Shown here piece after piece: positions 49,043 to 57,345 of a DNA stretch of 64,000 nucleotides. Numbering within the stretch: position 1 is the first letter of the stretch; each line of letters begins with the position of its first letter. Origin of the DNA: Halogranum rubrum (GTDB taxonomy: Archaea; Halobacteriota; Halobacteria; Halobacteriales; Haloferacaceae); assembly GCF_900114455.1 (NCBI RefSeq), contig NZ_FOTC01000002.1:715012-779011 (forward strand), in the 5' to 3' direction. The notes under the pieces were generated by a model. It worked only from the letters and a program-made list of their open reading frames with translations. It was not told the DNA's origin and made no database searches. The translations under genes were made by a program, and so were the position numbers.

Positions 49043-51649
49043 CTACCGTCTGCGGAACGCGCCGAGCAAGCGATAGCGTTTCTCTGGGTCGTACCGGCGG
49101 AAGACGAGACTGTTCGCCAACACCGAGACGCTGGAGAGCGCCATCGCACCGGCCGCCAACACCGGTTGGAGGAGGCCGAGCGACGCCAGCGGAATCATCG
49201 CCGTGTTGTAGCCGAGCGCCCAGAAGAGGTTCTGCTTGATCTTCGCCAGCGTCCCCTCGGAGACGTTGATGGCGCGGAGCACGTCCGCCGGGTCGTCGCG
49301 CATGAGCGTCACGTCCGCCGCCTCGATGGCGACGTCCGTTCCGCTACCGAGTGCCGTCCCGACGAAGGCGGCGGCGAGTGCGGGTGCGTCGTTGACGCCG
49401 TCGCCGACCATCATCGCACGTCGACCGTCGGACTGGATGTCCTCGACGACGCTCGCTTTGTCCTCCGGGAGCACGCCCGCTCGGACGTTCTCGGGGTCGA
49501 TACCGACCTGCTCGGCGACGGCGCGCGCCGTCCGCTCGTTGTCGCCAGTCACGAGCATCACGGTGAGGCCACGCTCGCGGAGCGCGGAGACGGCCGTCTG
49601 CGACTCGGATTTCACTTCGTCGGCGACGGCTAACACGCCGAGTAATCGACCCGTCTCTGCGTCGTCGGGTACGCGAGCGACGAGCATCGCCGTCTTCCCC
49701 TCACGTTCGAGCGTCGCCATCGTCTCCTCGGCGGGCGACGGGTCGACGTCGTACTCGCGGAGCAGTTCGGGTTTGCCGACGAGGACGTCGCCGTGGTCGG
49801 TTCGTGCACGGATTCCCTTCCCGGCGACGTTCTGCAGCGCGGCCGGGTCGGAGACGTCGATACCGCGGTCTCTCGCGCCCTCGACGACGGCTTCGGCGAT
49901 GGGGTGTTCGCTCCCTGCCTCGGCGCTAGCCGCCACGTCGAGCAGGAACTCCTCGGTCAGTTCGTCACCCTCGTACTCACTGGTGTCGTCTGTACTGACG
50001 ACACCCGACCCGTCGGTCTCGGGTCGGAGCACCCGCACGTCCGTGAGCGTCATCTCGCCTTTCGTGAGCGTGCCGGTCTTGTCGAAGATGACCGTGTCGA
50101 CGTCGCGAACGCGTTCGAGCACGTCGCCGCCTTTGAACAGGATTCCGTGACTCGCGCCGATGGCGGTTCCGACCATCGTCGCCGCCGGCGTCGCCAGCCC
50201 CAGCGCACAGGGGCAGGCGATGAGCACGGCGCTCGCGAAGACGATGATGGCGAACTCGGCCGACGAGACGGCACCGGGACCGCCCGCGACGAGTCCCCAC
50301 AGCGGCAGCGAGTCGACGAACCCCGCGAGTACGTTGGGGAACAGATACCAGACGGCACCCCACAGGAGCGCGTTCAGGATGACCGCCGGGACGAAGTAGG
50401 CGCTGATGCGGTCGGCCAGCGTCTGAATCTCGGGTTGGCGACTCTGGGCGTCCCGAACCATCTGGACGATTTGCTGAATCGCCGTCTCCGACCCGACTTT
50501 CGTCGCTCGGACGTAGACCAGACCGGTCTCGTTGATGGTCGACCCGACCACTTCGTCGCCGGGTTCCTTCTCGACGGGAACCGACTCGCCGGTGACCATC
50601 GACTCGTCGACGGCCGTACTTCCGTCGATGACTTCGCCGTCGGTCGGAACTTTCTCGCCGGGTCGCACTTTCAGTACGTCGCCGACTTGGACCTCTTTCA
50701 GGGGAACCTGTCGCTCGTCGACGAACTCGCCGTCTCGTTCACTCACGACCGTCGCTTCGTCGGCTTCGAGTTCGAGCAACTGCTCGATGGCCGCCCCCGC
50801 CTGACTCTTCGAGCGGGCTTCGAGATAGTTGCCGAGCGTGATGAACGTCAAGATGAGCGCGGCGCTCTCGAAGTAGAGGCCGCCCGCGACGAAGCCGAAG
50901 AGGACGGCAAGACTGTATCCGTAGGCCGTCGACGACCCCAGCGCGATGAGGACGTCCATGTTGGCAGTGCGGTTCTTGACGAGCGCTTTGTAGGAGTTGA
51001 CGTAGAACTCCTTGCCGAGAGCGACTTGAACGGGTGTCGACAGTGCCAGTGCCCACCACCCTCTCTCGACGCCGAAGAGCGTCTCGGGCACCGGAAGCCC
51101 AACCAGTTCGCCCATCATCAGCACCGAGAGCGGAATCGCGAACGCCGCCCCGAACAAGACGAGTCGAAGCTGTCGCTTCACTTCGGCGTCGCGGGCGCGC
51201 TTCCGACGCTCGGATTCGTTCTCGTCGCCGCCGGTGTCACGGACGGGCGAGTAGCCCGCGTCCTCGATGGCGTCGTAGATGGCGTCGCGGTCGGTGGCTG
51301 CAGGGTTGTACCGAACCTGCGCCTCGTCGGTGGCGTAGTTCGCGTCGACCGAGACGACACCCGGAACCTTCGAGACGGCCGATTCGACCGTCTGCGAGCA
51401 GTTCGCGCAGGTCATGTCGGTGATGCCGACCGAGAGCGTCTCGGCGACCGGGTCGTATCCCGACTCCTCGATGATTTCGTACACCTCCGCCAGCGATATC
51501 TGGTCGGGGTCGTACTCGACGGTCCCCTCGTCGGTTGCGTAGTTGACGTTTACCTCCCCGATTCCCTCCCGCCGTGTCAGTGCTTCCGTGATGGTAGACG
51601 AGCAGTTCGCACAACTCATCCCACCAATCTCGACCCTGACTCGTTCCAT
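49043..51649 (-). CDS. copA: Copper-exporting P1B-type ATPase with two N-terminal HMA domains
   Basis: An 868-residue membrane pump that removes Cu+ from the cytoplasm. HMA domain 1 has GMSCANC (Cys13 and Cys16) and domain 2 MTCANC (Cys81 and Cys84). The transmembrane metal site is [13 protein letters not shown] near residue 480. The phosphorylation loop is [13 protein letters not shown] near 520, and later [12 protein letters not shown] and [14 protein letters not shown] belong to the P and N domains. It closely fits CopA. The start is ATG 51649. It is downstream of, and probably controlled by, the TRASH/Lrp-type regulator gene. Confidence 0.95.
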   Translation of the reverse strand: MERVRVEIGGMSCANCSSTITEALTRREGIGEVNVNYATDEGTVEYDPDQISLAEVYEIIEESGYDPVAETLSVGITDMTCANCSQTVESAVSKVPGVVSVDANYATDEAQVRYNPAATDRDAIYDAIEDAGYSPVRDTGGDENESERRKRARDAEVKRQLRLVLFGAAFAIPLSVLMMGELVGLPVPETLFGVERGWWALALSTPVQVALGKEFYVNSYKALVKNRTANMDVLIALGSSTAYGYSLAVLFGFVAGGLYFESAALILTFITLGNYLEARSKSQAGAAIEQLLELEADEATVVSERDGEFVDERQVPLKEVQVGDVLKVRPGEKVPTDGEVIDGSTAVDESMVTGESVPVEKEPGDEVVGSTINETGLVYVRATKVGSETAIQQIVQMVRDAQSRQPEIQTLADRISAYFVPAVILNALLWGAVWYLFPNVLAGFVDSLPLWGLVAGGPGAVSSAEFAIIVFASAVLIACPCALGLATPAATMVGTAIGASHGILFKGGDVLERVRDVDTVIFDKTGTLTKGEMTLTDVRVLRPETDGSGVVSTDDTSEYEGDELTEEFLLDVAASAEAGSEHPIAEAVVEGARDRGIDVSDPAALQNVAGKGIRARTDHGDVLVGKPELLREYDVDPSPAEETMATLEREGKTAMLVARVPDDAETGRLLGVLAVADEVKSESQTAVSALRERGLTVMLVTGDNERTARAVAEQVGIDPENVRAGVLPEDKASVVEDIQSDGRRAMMVGDGVNDAPALAAAFVGTALGSGTDVAIEAADVTLMRDDPADVLRAINVSEGTLAKIKQNLFWALGYNTAMIPLASLGLLQPVLAAGAMALSSVSVLANSLVFRRYDPEKRYRLLGAFRRR

Positions 51650-51723
51650 TGCAGTCACTTGGTACTACATAAGGGTCCCCTACTCATGCGGATTGTGACT
51701 CAGAAACTGTGGGTCGAAGTGGC

Positions 51724-51734
51724 CGAAACTTTCG
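51724..51734. promoter_or_regulatory. Palindromic operator candidate in the copA promoter
   Basis: CGAAA-c-TTTCG is a perfect 11-bp palindrome just downstream of the TATA-like ATTAAAAAC (minus strand), about 75-85 bp upstream of copA. The half-site CGAAAGT (minus strand) recurs in the palindrome between the regulator and copZ genes. Confidence 0.5.
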
Positions 51735-51749
51735 TTTTTAATGTCCCGT

Positions 51750-52340
51750 CTACGCGCCGCTCTGGAGACGCTCGAACCGGTCTTCGAAGTTCGCGAGACA
51801 GGTGCCACAACAGAAGTGATACAGTTTGTCGTCGAGGCGGGCGGACTCGCCCTCACTCGTGACGTGATTACCGCACTCTGCGCAGGTGAGTGCCAACGTC
51901 GCATCACCGAGCGAGGGCGACCACTCGGACCCTCGGAGCAGGCGTACGTCCACGTCTCGGACCTGTTCGAGGTCGATTGCCTCGGCGAGGAGGCCGGTCA
52001 CGTCGCCGTCGCGGACCGTGGCCTGCACGACGACTGCGCCGTCGGCCGTCTCGAAGGTGTGCTCGACGGCGTCGAGTTCGCCGAGTGCCGTCGCCACCTC
52101 GCCAGCGCGGTCCACCGGAACGTCGAGTTCGACGAGGACGGGGACGCCGGTGTTTAACAGCGAGCGGTCGACGTCGACGGTGAACCCTCGGACGACGCCC
52201 AGTTCGCGCAGACGGTCGATACGGTCGGAGACGGCCGGGGCGGAGAGGTCGACGTGGTCGGCGATGTCGCTGTACGGTCGCCGAGCGTCGTCGACGAGCA
52301 ATCGGAGGATGTGACGGTCGGTGTCGTCGAGGTCACGCAT
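51750..52340 (-). CDS. Lrp/AsnC-type regulator with C-terminal TRASH metal-sensing domain
   Basis: A 196-residue regulator. The N-terminal HTH is DLDDTDRHILRLLVDDARRPYSDIADHVDLS and APAVSDRIDRLRELGVV. A RAM-like sensing domain follows (FTVDVDRSLLNTGVPVLVELDV...). The end is a TRASH domain with CAECGNHVTSEGES and CCGTCLANFEDRF; these Cys/His motifs bind copper or other soft metals. I recall a close relative in Halobacterium that controls the copper ATPase. It is divergent from copZ and upstream of copA on the same strand; the dyads in both promoters fit autoregulation and copA control. Confidence 0.88.
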   Translation of the reverse strand: MRDLDDTDRHILRLLVDDARRPYSDIADHVDLSAPAVSDRIDRLRELGVVRGFTVDVDRSLLNTGVPVLVELDVPVDRAGEVATALGELDAVEHTFETADGAVVVQATVRDGDVTGLLAEAIDLEQVRDVDVRLLRGSEWSPSLGDATLALTCAECGNHVTSEGESARLDDKLYHFCCGTCLANFEDRFERLQSGA

Positions 52341-52355
52341 GGTCCACCGTACTCG

Positions 52356-52413
52356 CTCGTCCGGGAAAGCGATTTCGTGCGGACTTTAGATTCGAAAGTC
52401 AATGCCGGACGAG
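52356..52413. promoter_or_regulatory. Nested inverted repeats between copper-regulator and copZ genes
   Basis: The outer arms CTCGTCCGG (52356-52364) and CCGGACGAG (52405-52413) are perfect 9-bp inverted repeats. Between them lies GACTTTAGATTCGAAAGTC (52382-52400), palindromic at 8 of 9 pairs around its centre. It includes CGAAAGT, shared with the copA palindrome. This is the divergent promoter of the regulator (minus) and copZ (plus). Confidence 0.6.
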
Positions 52414-52466
52414 ACATTCGTCGTGAAACGAAAAGGGAGTAAACGACGTCACCTATAGACAAGGAT

Positions 52467-52664
52467 ATGACGACGACACTCACCGTCGAAGGGATGAGTT
52501 GCGGTAGCTGCGAAGCGGCCGTCGAAGCGGCGCTGGAAGGCGTCGACGGCGTCACGGACGCGGCGGCGGACCACGAGCAGAACTCGGCCACCGTCGAGGG
52601 CGACGCCGACCCGCTGGACCTCGTCGTCGCCGTCGACGGCGCTGGCTACGACGCGCAGGCGTAA
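52467..52664 (+). CDS. copZ: Copper chaperone, single HMA domain
   Basis: A 65-residue protein, MTTTLTVEGMSCGSCEAAVEAALEGVDGVTDAAADHEQNSATVEGDADPLDLVVAVDGAGYDAQA. GMSCGSC supplies the two copper-binding cysteines of the ferredoxin-like HMA fold. It carries Cu+ to CopA. It is divergent from the regulator and convergent (3 nt apart) with the AhpD-like gene. Confidence 0.93.
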   Translation: MTTTLTVEGMSCGSCEAAVEAALEGVDGVTDAAADHEQNSATVEGDADPLDLVVAVDGAGYDAQA

Positions 52665-52667
52665 CGG

Positions 52668-53261
52668 TTACTCGCGCTTCTCGCGCGCCATCCCGTGGAA
52701 CTCGTCGTTCGGTCGCATGTCGGCGAACATCGCCATTCGGTTCGAGAGGTTGAAGAATGCCGTGACGCTGGCGATGTCCCAAATCGCCTCCTCGCTGTAG
52801 CCGACTTCGCGGAGGTCCTCGATGTCGCGTTCGGTCACTTTTGCGGGTTCTTCGGTGAGTTTCACGGCGACGTCGAGCATCACTAGCTGTCTCTCGCTCA
52901 CGTCGGCCTGTCGGTAGTTGGCGACGAGTTGGTCGGCCAGTTTGGGGTTCTTACTGTAGATACGAAGCAGCGCGCCGTGGGCGACGTTGCAGTAGTAGCA
53001 GTGGTTGACGCCCGAGACGGCGACGACTATCATCTCTACCTCGTCTCGGTCGAGTGCGGTATCCTCCACGAGCGCGTCGTGGTAGTCGAAGAACGCCCGG
53101 AAGTGCGAGGGCTTGTAGGCGAACGCCGAGAAGACGTTCGGCGTGAATCCGGCGCGCTCCGTCTCCTCGGCGATGCGCGCCTGGAGGTCCTCTGGAATGT
53201 CGTCGAAGTCGGGGACGGGGAAACGTCGCATCGCGTCGTCGTCGAGTGTCTGCTCGGACAT
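52668..53261 (-). CDS. AhpD/carboxymuconolactone-decarboxylase-like peroxidase-related protein
   Basis: A 197-residue helical protein. The AhpD-type active site is VNHCYYCNVAHGALLRI, with the redox pair CxxC and a following His. The block YDHDALVEDTALDRDEVEMIVVAVSG precedes it (here FFDYHDALVED). It would reduce peroxides through a thiol cycle. It sits 3 nt from copZ on the opposite strand, which may reflect a copper-peroxide stress setting, or chance. Confidence 0.85.
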   Translation of the reverse strand: MSEQTLDDDAMRRFPVPDFDDIPEDLQARIAEETERAGFTPNVFSAFAYKPSHFRAFFDYHDALVEDTALDRDEVEMIVVAVSGVNHCYYCNVAHGALLRIYSKNPKLADQLVANYRQADVSERQLVMLDVAVKLTEEPAKVTERDIEDLREVGYSEEAIWDIASVTAFFNLSNRMAMFADMRPNDEFHGMAREKRE

Positions 53262-53338
53262 GGGACGTGGTTAGATGTCACACCACTTAACGGTAGGTTG
53301 CCGAACCGTTCACTACCCGCCCATTCATCATCTCGAAT

Positions 53339-54076
53339 ATGCTCACCGAGACACGCGACGCCGTTGACGGATACTGGGCCGATGCGCTCGGGTGTTCACG
53401 TGCTGTCTTGCGACAGGAGGGCCTCTCAGTCGTCGAAGGTCCGGCCGACGAGGTCGAACTCGTCGCACGTGGCGACTCGGTGGTCGTCGCCGTCGGTTCG
53501 AGTCGGACGAATGTCGTTCGTGACGCACTCGCCGGACTCTCAGCCACGGCTGCCGTCGACGCCGACGTACTCACTGCTCGGTTCGCCTCTATCGGTATCC
53601 CCGTGAACGAAGTTCTCGGTCCCGCGTATCTCGGCTACGCGGACGACTCGACGCTCTGGCCAGTCGACGCGTCGACACGCCCAACTGTCGAAGATACGGT
53701 GCGAACATTGACCGAAAGCGACAGCGGTGCCTACGACCGGTTTCGTGCGGCGTGCTCCGACGACGAGTGGGACGCTGGTGGGTCAGACCTCGTTCCAGAG
53801 CGCACCGTCGGTCGGTTCGTTGACGGAAACCTCGTCGCCCTCGCTGGTTACACGGTGTGGGACGACACGCTCGCCCACATCGCCGTCGTCACCCACCCAG
53901 ACCACCGGAACGAGGGCCACGCCCAAGCGGTCGTCGGACGAGTCGCACGGGTCGCACTCGACGACGGACTCGTCCCGCAGTACCGGACGCTCGACGCGTG
54001 GCCGTGGTCGATACAGGCGGCGACGAACGTCGGGTTCGAGCGCTGGGGGACGAGCCTCCTCGTCCGATTCGACTGA
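53339..54076 (+). CDS. GNAT acetyltransferase with an N-terminal haloarchaeal domain
   Basis: A 245-residue protein. The last 100 residues form a GNAT fold: LVALAGYTVWDDTLAHIAVVTHPDHRN (beta4 with the CoA-binding bulge), then EGHAQAVVGRVARVALDDGLVPQYRTLDAWPWSI and a VGFERWG end. The first 140 residues (DAVDGYWADALGCSRAVLRQE...) are a second domain common to haloarchaeal GNATs. The acceptor is unknown. It is divergent from the AhpD-like gene with a 77-bp promoter gap. Confidence 0.85.
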   Translation: MLTETRDAVDGYWADALGCSRAVLRQEGLSVVEGPADEVELVARGDSVVVAVGSSRTNVVRDALAGLSATAAVDADVLTARFASIGIPVNEVLGPAYLGYADDSTLWPVDASTRPTVEDTVRTLTESDSGAYDRFRAACSDDEWDAGGSDLVPERTVGRFVDGNLVALAGYTVWDDTLAHIAVVTHPDHRNEGHAQAVVGRVARVALDDGLVPQYRTLDAWPWSIQAATNVGFERWGTSLLVRFD

Positions 54077-54087
54077 GGCTTCGAGCG

Positions 54088-54597
54088 TCAGATTCCGCGA
54101 ATCGCCAGCACCGTCGCCGCGGCGACGGCGAAGACGCCTAGCACGAACAACCCGTAGTTCCAGAGCGTGTTCTTCGCGGGCGTCAGCGACAGCGAGTAAC
54201 GCTTCTTCGACACCGGCCACAGGAAGTTCACGCCCATCGGGGTGATGACGTCGCCGAGGAGGTGTGTGACGACGGTGAGAGAACCGAGAAAGAACCCGAA
54301 CGCGGCCAGACCGACCGTCCCGAAGCCGTCGATGGTGGCCGTCAGGCCGAGACGCTGCCCGAGAAAGCCGCCGACTGCGGCGAACACGCCGCCAACGAGT
54401 GCCGCGAAGAGAAGCGAGTGCGTCGGCCCGCGGTGAGAGATGCCCGGTACTCGGTGGTCGACGTCCGGCAACATCGACAGCCACAGCATCGTCGCGCCGG
54501 TGACGAACGCGAGTTCCACTGCGCCGGCGGTGACGAGCAGAAAGCCGAGAGGCGCGAAGACGAGCAGCGAAATCCCGAAGTGGCCGAAGCGGTACAT
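54088..54597 (-). CDS. YdjM-like membrane-bound metal-dependent hydrolase
   Basis: A 169-residue protein, MYRFGHFGISLLVFAPLGFLLVTAGAVE onwards. About five helices carry the family metal motif: DVDHRVPGISHRGPTHS, followed by HLLGDVITPMG. LexA-regulated YdjM-family proteins share this H-x-H/D-x-D-H pattern. Substrate unknown. I chose ATG 54597 because the family starts MYRFGHFG; 11 upstream codons are unlike it. Divergent from mscS and convergent with the GNAT gene. Confidence 0.85.
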   Translation of the reverse strand: MYRFGHFGISLLVFAPLGFLLVTAGAVELAFVTGATMLWLSMLPDVDHRVPGISHRGPTHSLLFAALVGGVFAAVGGFLGQRLGLTATIDGFGTVGLAAFGFFLGSLTVVTHLLGDVITPMGVNFLWPVSKKRYSLSLTPAKNTLWNYGLFVLGVFAVAAATVLAIRGI

Positions 54598-54662
54598 GGT
54601 CACAGATTGCGTGAAGGCGGACAAAAACACACGGGTTCTACCGACACTCGCTCGACGGTGTA

Positions 54663-54670
54663 CATTTATA
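54663..54670 (+). promoter_or_regulatory. TATA box for a leaderless mscS transcript
   Basis: CATTTATA at 54663-54670 lies 25-32 bp upstream of the GTG at 54695, the distance expected for a transcript starting at the codon itself. This supports the GTG as the true start. Confidence 0.55.
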
Positions 54671-54694
54671 CGGCCACCTTTCCACCTGCAGGTC

Positions 54695-55840
54695 GTGCTT
54701 CAGACGCTCGAGTTTCTCTCCGGTCTCCCGCCGCTGCAGGCGACGTTGCTCGTCCTCGTGCTCTCTCTCGGCGCGGCGTTCGTCGTCGAGTTCGTCGTAC
54801 TTCGGTTCGCCCGGCAGTTGGTGAGCGAGACGAACACCGAGTTCGATAACATCCTCCTCCAAGAACTCCGCATCCCCGTCGTCGTCACCGTCGCCCTCGC
54901 GGGCGTCTTCGTGTTGACACGACTCCCCGCCTTCAAATCGGGTGTTCTCTTCACACCTGCCGAACTGAAAGCGTTCTTCGACAACCCTGCGCTCACGATT
55001 ATCGTCCTCGTGTGGGCCTACGCGCTGAACCAGATGGTCAACCGGTTCGTCGAGGCCGTACAGGACCGAGGGCCGCGCTTTGACTTCGCGCCGGTGTTCT
55101 CGAACATCTGGACGCTCGTGGTCCTTGTCGGGGCGGCCGGGCTGATTCTCCACGTATGGGAGATAGAGATCACACCGCTGCTCGGGGCGGCGGGTATCGT
55201 CGGCATCACCGTCGGCTTCGCCGCGAAAGACACCGTCGCCAACTTCTTCGGCGGCATCGCGCTCTACTTCGACGACACGTACAAAATCGGCGACTTCATC
55301 GAACTCGACTCCGGGGAGTCCGGCAGCGTCGTCAAAGTCGGTATTCGGTCGACGATGTTGCTCACACGAGACGAAGTGCTCATCACCGTCCCGAACTCGG
55401 TGCTCAACTCGGCGAAGATTATCAACCGGTCGGCACCGCAACACCGAAAACGGATTCGCGTCCCCATCGGCGTCGCCTATGGCACCGATATCGACGAGTT
55501 CGAGGACCTCGTCGTCGACATCGCTCTGGAGGAGAACCTCGCACTCGACTCCCCGAAACCGCGCATGCGTCTCCGTCGCTTCGGCGACTCCGCACTGGAG
55601 TACGAACTCCTCTGTTGGGTGAACAACCCGACGAAAGAAGCGCGTGCGAGACACTTCTTGAACCGCGAAATCTACAAGGGGTTGAACGAGTCCGGTATCG
55701 AGATTCCCTACCCGAAGCGCGACCTGTCGGTGCAGTTCGCCGAAGACGGGCGACGACTCGCCACCGCTGCGAACGCCGACGGTGAGGTGGCCAACGGCAA
55801 CGACGTCGGAGACGAGGCGAGCAACAGACGGGAGCTTTAA
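54695..55840 (+). CDS. mscS: MscS-type mechanosensitive channel
   Basis: A 381-residue membrane channel from a GTG at 54695 (translated VLQTLEFLSGLPP). Four to five helices precede the pore helix GAAGIVGITVGFAAKDTVANFFGGIALYFDD, and the beta domain follows (TYKIGDFIELDSGESGSVVKVGIRSTMLLTRDEVLITVPNSVL). The pore helix has the Gly/Ala packing pattern of MscS TM3. It opens under osmotic down-shock to release solutes, important in a halophile. A predicted TATA box supports a leaderless start. Confidence 0.92.
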   Translation: MLQTLEFLSGLPPLQATLLVLVLSLGAAFVVEFVVLRFARQLVSETNTEFDNILLQELRIPVVVTVALAGVFVLTRLPAFKSGVLFTPAELKAFFDNPALTIIVLVWAYALNQMVNRFVEAVQDRGPRFDFAPVFSNIWTLVVLVGAAGLILHVWEIEITPLLGAAGIVGITVGFAAKDTVANFFGGIALYFDDTYKIGDFIELDSGESGSVVKVGIRSTMLLTRDEVLITVPNSVLNSAKIINRSAPQHRKRIRVPIGVAYGTDIDEFEDLVVDIALEENLALDSPKPRMRLRRFGDSALEYELLCWVNNPTKEARARHFLNREIYKGLNESGIEIPYPKRDLSVQFAEDGRRLATAANADGEVANGNDVGDEASNRREL

Positions 55841-55864
55841 TCTCCCCCGTCCGTTCTACCCACT

Positions 55865-56008
55865 GTGCTCCAACTCGGCCCCCTCTCGGACCTCATCAGC
55901 GTGTTCGGGCCGTTCGTCATCCCGGTCCTCCTCTTCGCCTGTGGCTTCGTCGGCTATCTGATTCTCGTCCTTCTCGGTCGTGCTGGTCTCGGGAACGGCG
56001 GGCAGTAA
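55865..56008 (+). CDS. Short single-TM membrane peptide, 47 residues
   Basis: A frame shorter than usual cut-offs: from GTG 55865, VLQLGPLSDLISVFGPFVIPVLLFACGFVGYLILVLLGRAGLGNGGQ. A central hydrophobic helix (about residues 14-37) is flanked by a Pro-rich and a Gly-rich end. Coding usage and the position 24 nt behind mscS in the same direction support a real gene, possibly co-transcribed. Role unknown. Confidence 0.6.
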   Translation: MLQLGPLSDLISVFGPFVIPVLLFACGFVGYLILVLLGRAGLGNGGQ

Positions 56009-56514
56009 GTACGTGACTGTGAGACACGACGGCGCCCAGTGGATGCTCGACTTGACGACGAGAGCCGTCTCGATGGAATCCCCGGTGGACGGATGGTTAA
56101 CCTCCACAAAAACACTCGCTAAGGTCTCGTTTCGTTTTCGGTCGTTCTGCTTACCCACAATACTTGCGAAGAGATAGCGACGTTCGGGGGAGCTTTCCAC
56201 AGAGGACACCGACCGCGAAACGTCACTACTCGTCGCCGAATCTCGTCGAATGACTGCTTCCCGCCCGCCACACAGACGTTCCCCGGTTCGTGAAACAGTC
56301 GTGTACTCACTTGCATTCCGTTTCATCAGCTCACGCCTGCCAAAGAGTATTGTGGTGAATTTACACAAACGGAGTGTAGTGAGTCATCAGCACAGCGAAC
56401 GCTAAGACCGAACTGATGCAGAAAATCGTAATGAGTTAGCAAGTTCGGAAACGCAGACGTTCTGTATATGCTGATAATAACTAACACCACAGTGTTCGAA
56501 AGGGGAGTGTAGAT
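56009..56514. other. AT-rich spacer before the PadR gene
   Basis: About 500 nt, markedly AT-richer than the surrounding genes, with no supportable gene on either strand. Its last 60 nt hold the PadR promoter: TATA-like GTATATG at 56463-56469 and the dyad AACAC-caca-GTGTT. Confidence 0.5.
56483..56496. promoter_or_regulatory. Operator-like dyad at the PadR promoter
   Basis: AACAC-caca-GTGTT is a perfect 5-bp inverted repeat about 20-30 bp upstream of the PadR start (ATG 56515) and near the predicted transcription start, consistent with autoregulation. Confidence 0.5.
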
Positions 56515-56841
56515 ATGTCAGAAGTATTCTTCAACCTGACCGGATTCCAGCGCGACCTCCTGTACGTCATTGCAGACCTGCAGCAGCCATCCGGGCAATC
56601 AGTCAAAGACGCCTACGAAATTTCGTCGAACGCCGAAATCAGCGACGCCCGTCTGTACCCCAACCTCGACACACTCGTCGACGAGGGACTGCTGGAGAAA
56701 GGCAACCTCGACCGGCGGACGAACTTCTACAGCATCACCGAACGCGGAGTAGAAGCTCTCGGAACCCGTCGGACCTGGGAGGACAAACTGCTTCAGACCG
56801 AAGAAGATCAAAACTCCATTCCGGTCTCCAACCGTTCGTAG
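56515..56841 (+). CDS. PadR-family transcriptional regulator
   Basis: A 108-residue winged-helix protein, MSEVFFNLTGFQRDLLYVIADLQQPSGQSVKDAYEI and onwards. The PadR pattern is LDTLVDEGLLEKGNLDRRTNFYSITERGVEALGTRR, with the wing RRTNFYSI. It lacks the C-terminal dimer helix seen in the longer group, so it is a short PadR (s2-like). It precedes a broken archaellum region; some haloarchaeal PadR genes lie by archaellum genes, but function here is inferred. Confidence 0.85.
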   Translation: MSEVFFNLTGFQRDLLYVIADLQQPSGQSVKDAYEISSNAEISDARLYPNLDTLVDEGLLEKGNLDRRTNFYSITERGVEALGTRRTWEDKLLQTEEDQNSIPVSNRS

Positions 56842-56862
56842 AATCCGACAGAGGCAACTCGG

Positions 56863-57327
56863 CTACGTGGGTACACCACCGCTTTCGAACCATCGGAATC
56901 TCCGCTGTGACGTCGATTGGGGAGCGAACTCGCCGACCAGAAAGTGCGTCTCCTCGAGAATCGTGTCGATGTCATCTCCAGCAACCCGTGCGATGTGCCA
57001 CAGTGACCCAAGATGAGGAGAAAACGGTGACTCAGCCAGCGATGCGAACGAACTGTTGCTGTCGGAAGCCGTACCCTGTGGTTGGAGCTCCGAGAGAGAC
57101 AGTCCTTCGAGATGTTGGACCATCGATGCCCAGACTGATTCACTGATCCACCCGAGATCGTGATAGTACCGCAGCGCTTCTAACGCGCCGCGTGCGCCGA
57201 ACGCCGCCCCGAGATACCGAGCCCATTCGAGCGCTGCGAGCGTGCATCTCGGCGAACTGTGTACGGTTTCGAGGTACGGGCGATGTTGTTGGTGGGATGT
57301 CCTCAATTCTAATTGTCTTGAAATCAT
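56863..57327 (-). CDS. Archaellum FlaD/E-like domain protein
   Basis: A 154-residue protein, MISRQLELRTSHQQHRPYLETVHSSPRCTLAALEWARYLGAAF and onwards. The block PYLETVHSSPRCTLAALEWARYLG then EALRYYHDLGWISESVWASMVQHLEGLSLSEL matches the FlaD/E domain of archaellum accessory proteins. The C-terminal 70 residues are low-complexity. It lies 18 nt downstream of the broken arlJ, as in archaellum clusters, and may be the last readable gene of that cluster. Confidence 0.7.
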   Translation of the reverse strand: MISRQLELRTSHQQHRPYLETVHSSPRCTLAALEWARYLGAAFGARGALEALRYYHDLGWISESVWASMVQHLEGLSLSELQPQGTASDSNSSFASLAESPFSPHLGSLWHIARVAGDDIDTILEETHFLVGEFAPQSTSQRRFRWFESGGVPT

Positions 57328-57345
57328 ATGAATGTGTCTCTCGTT

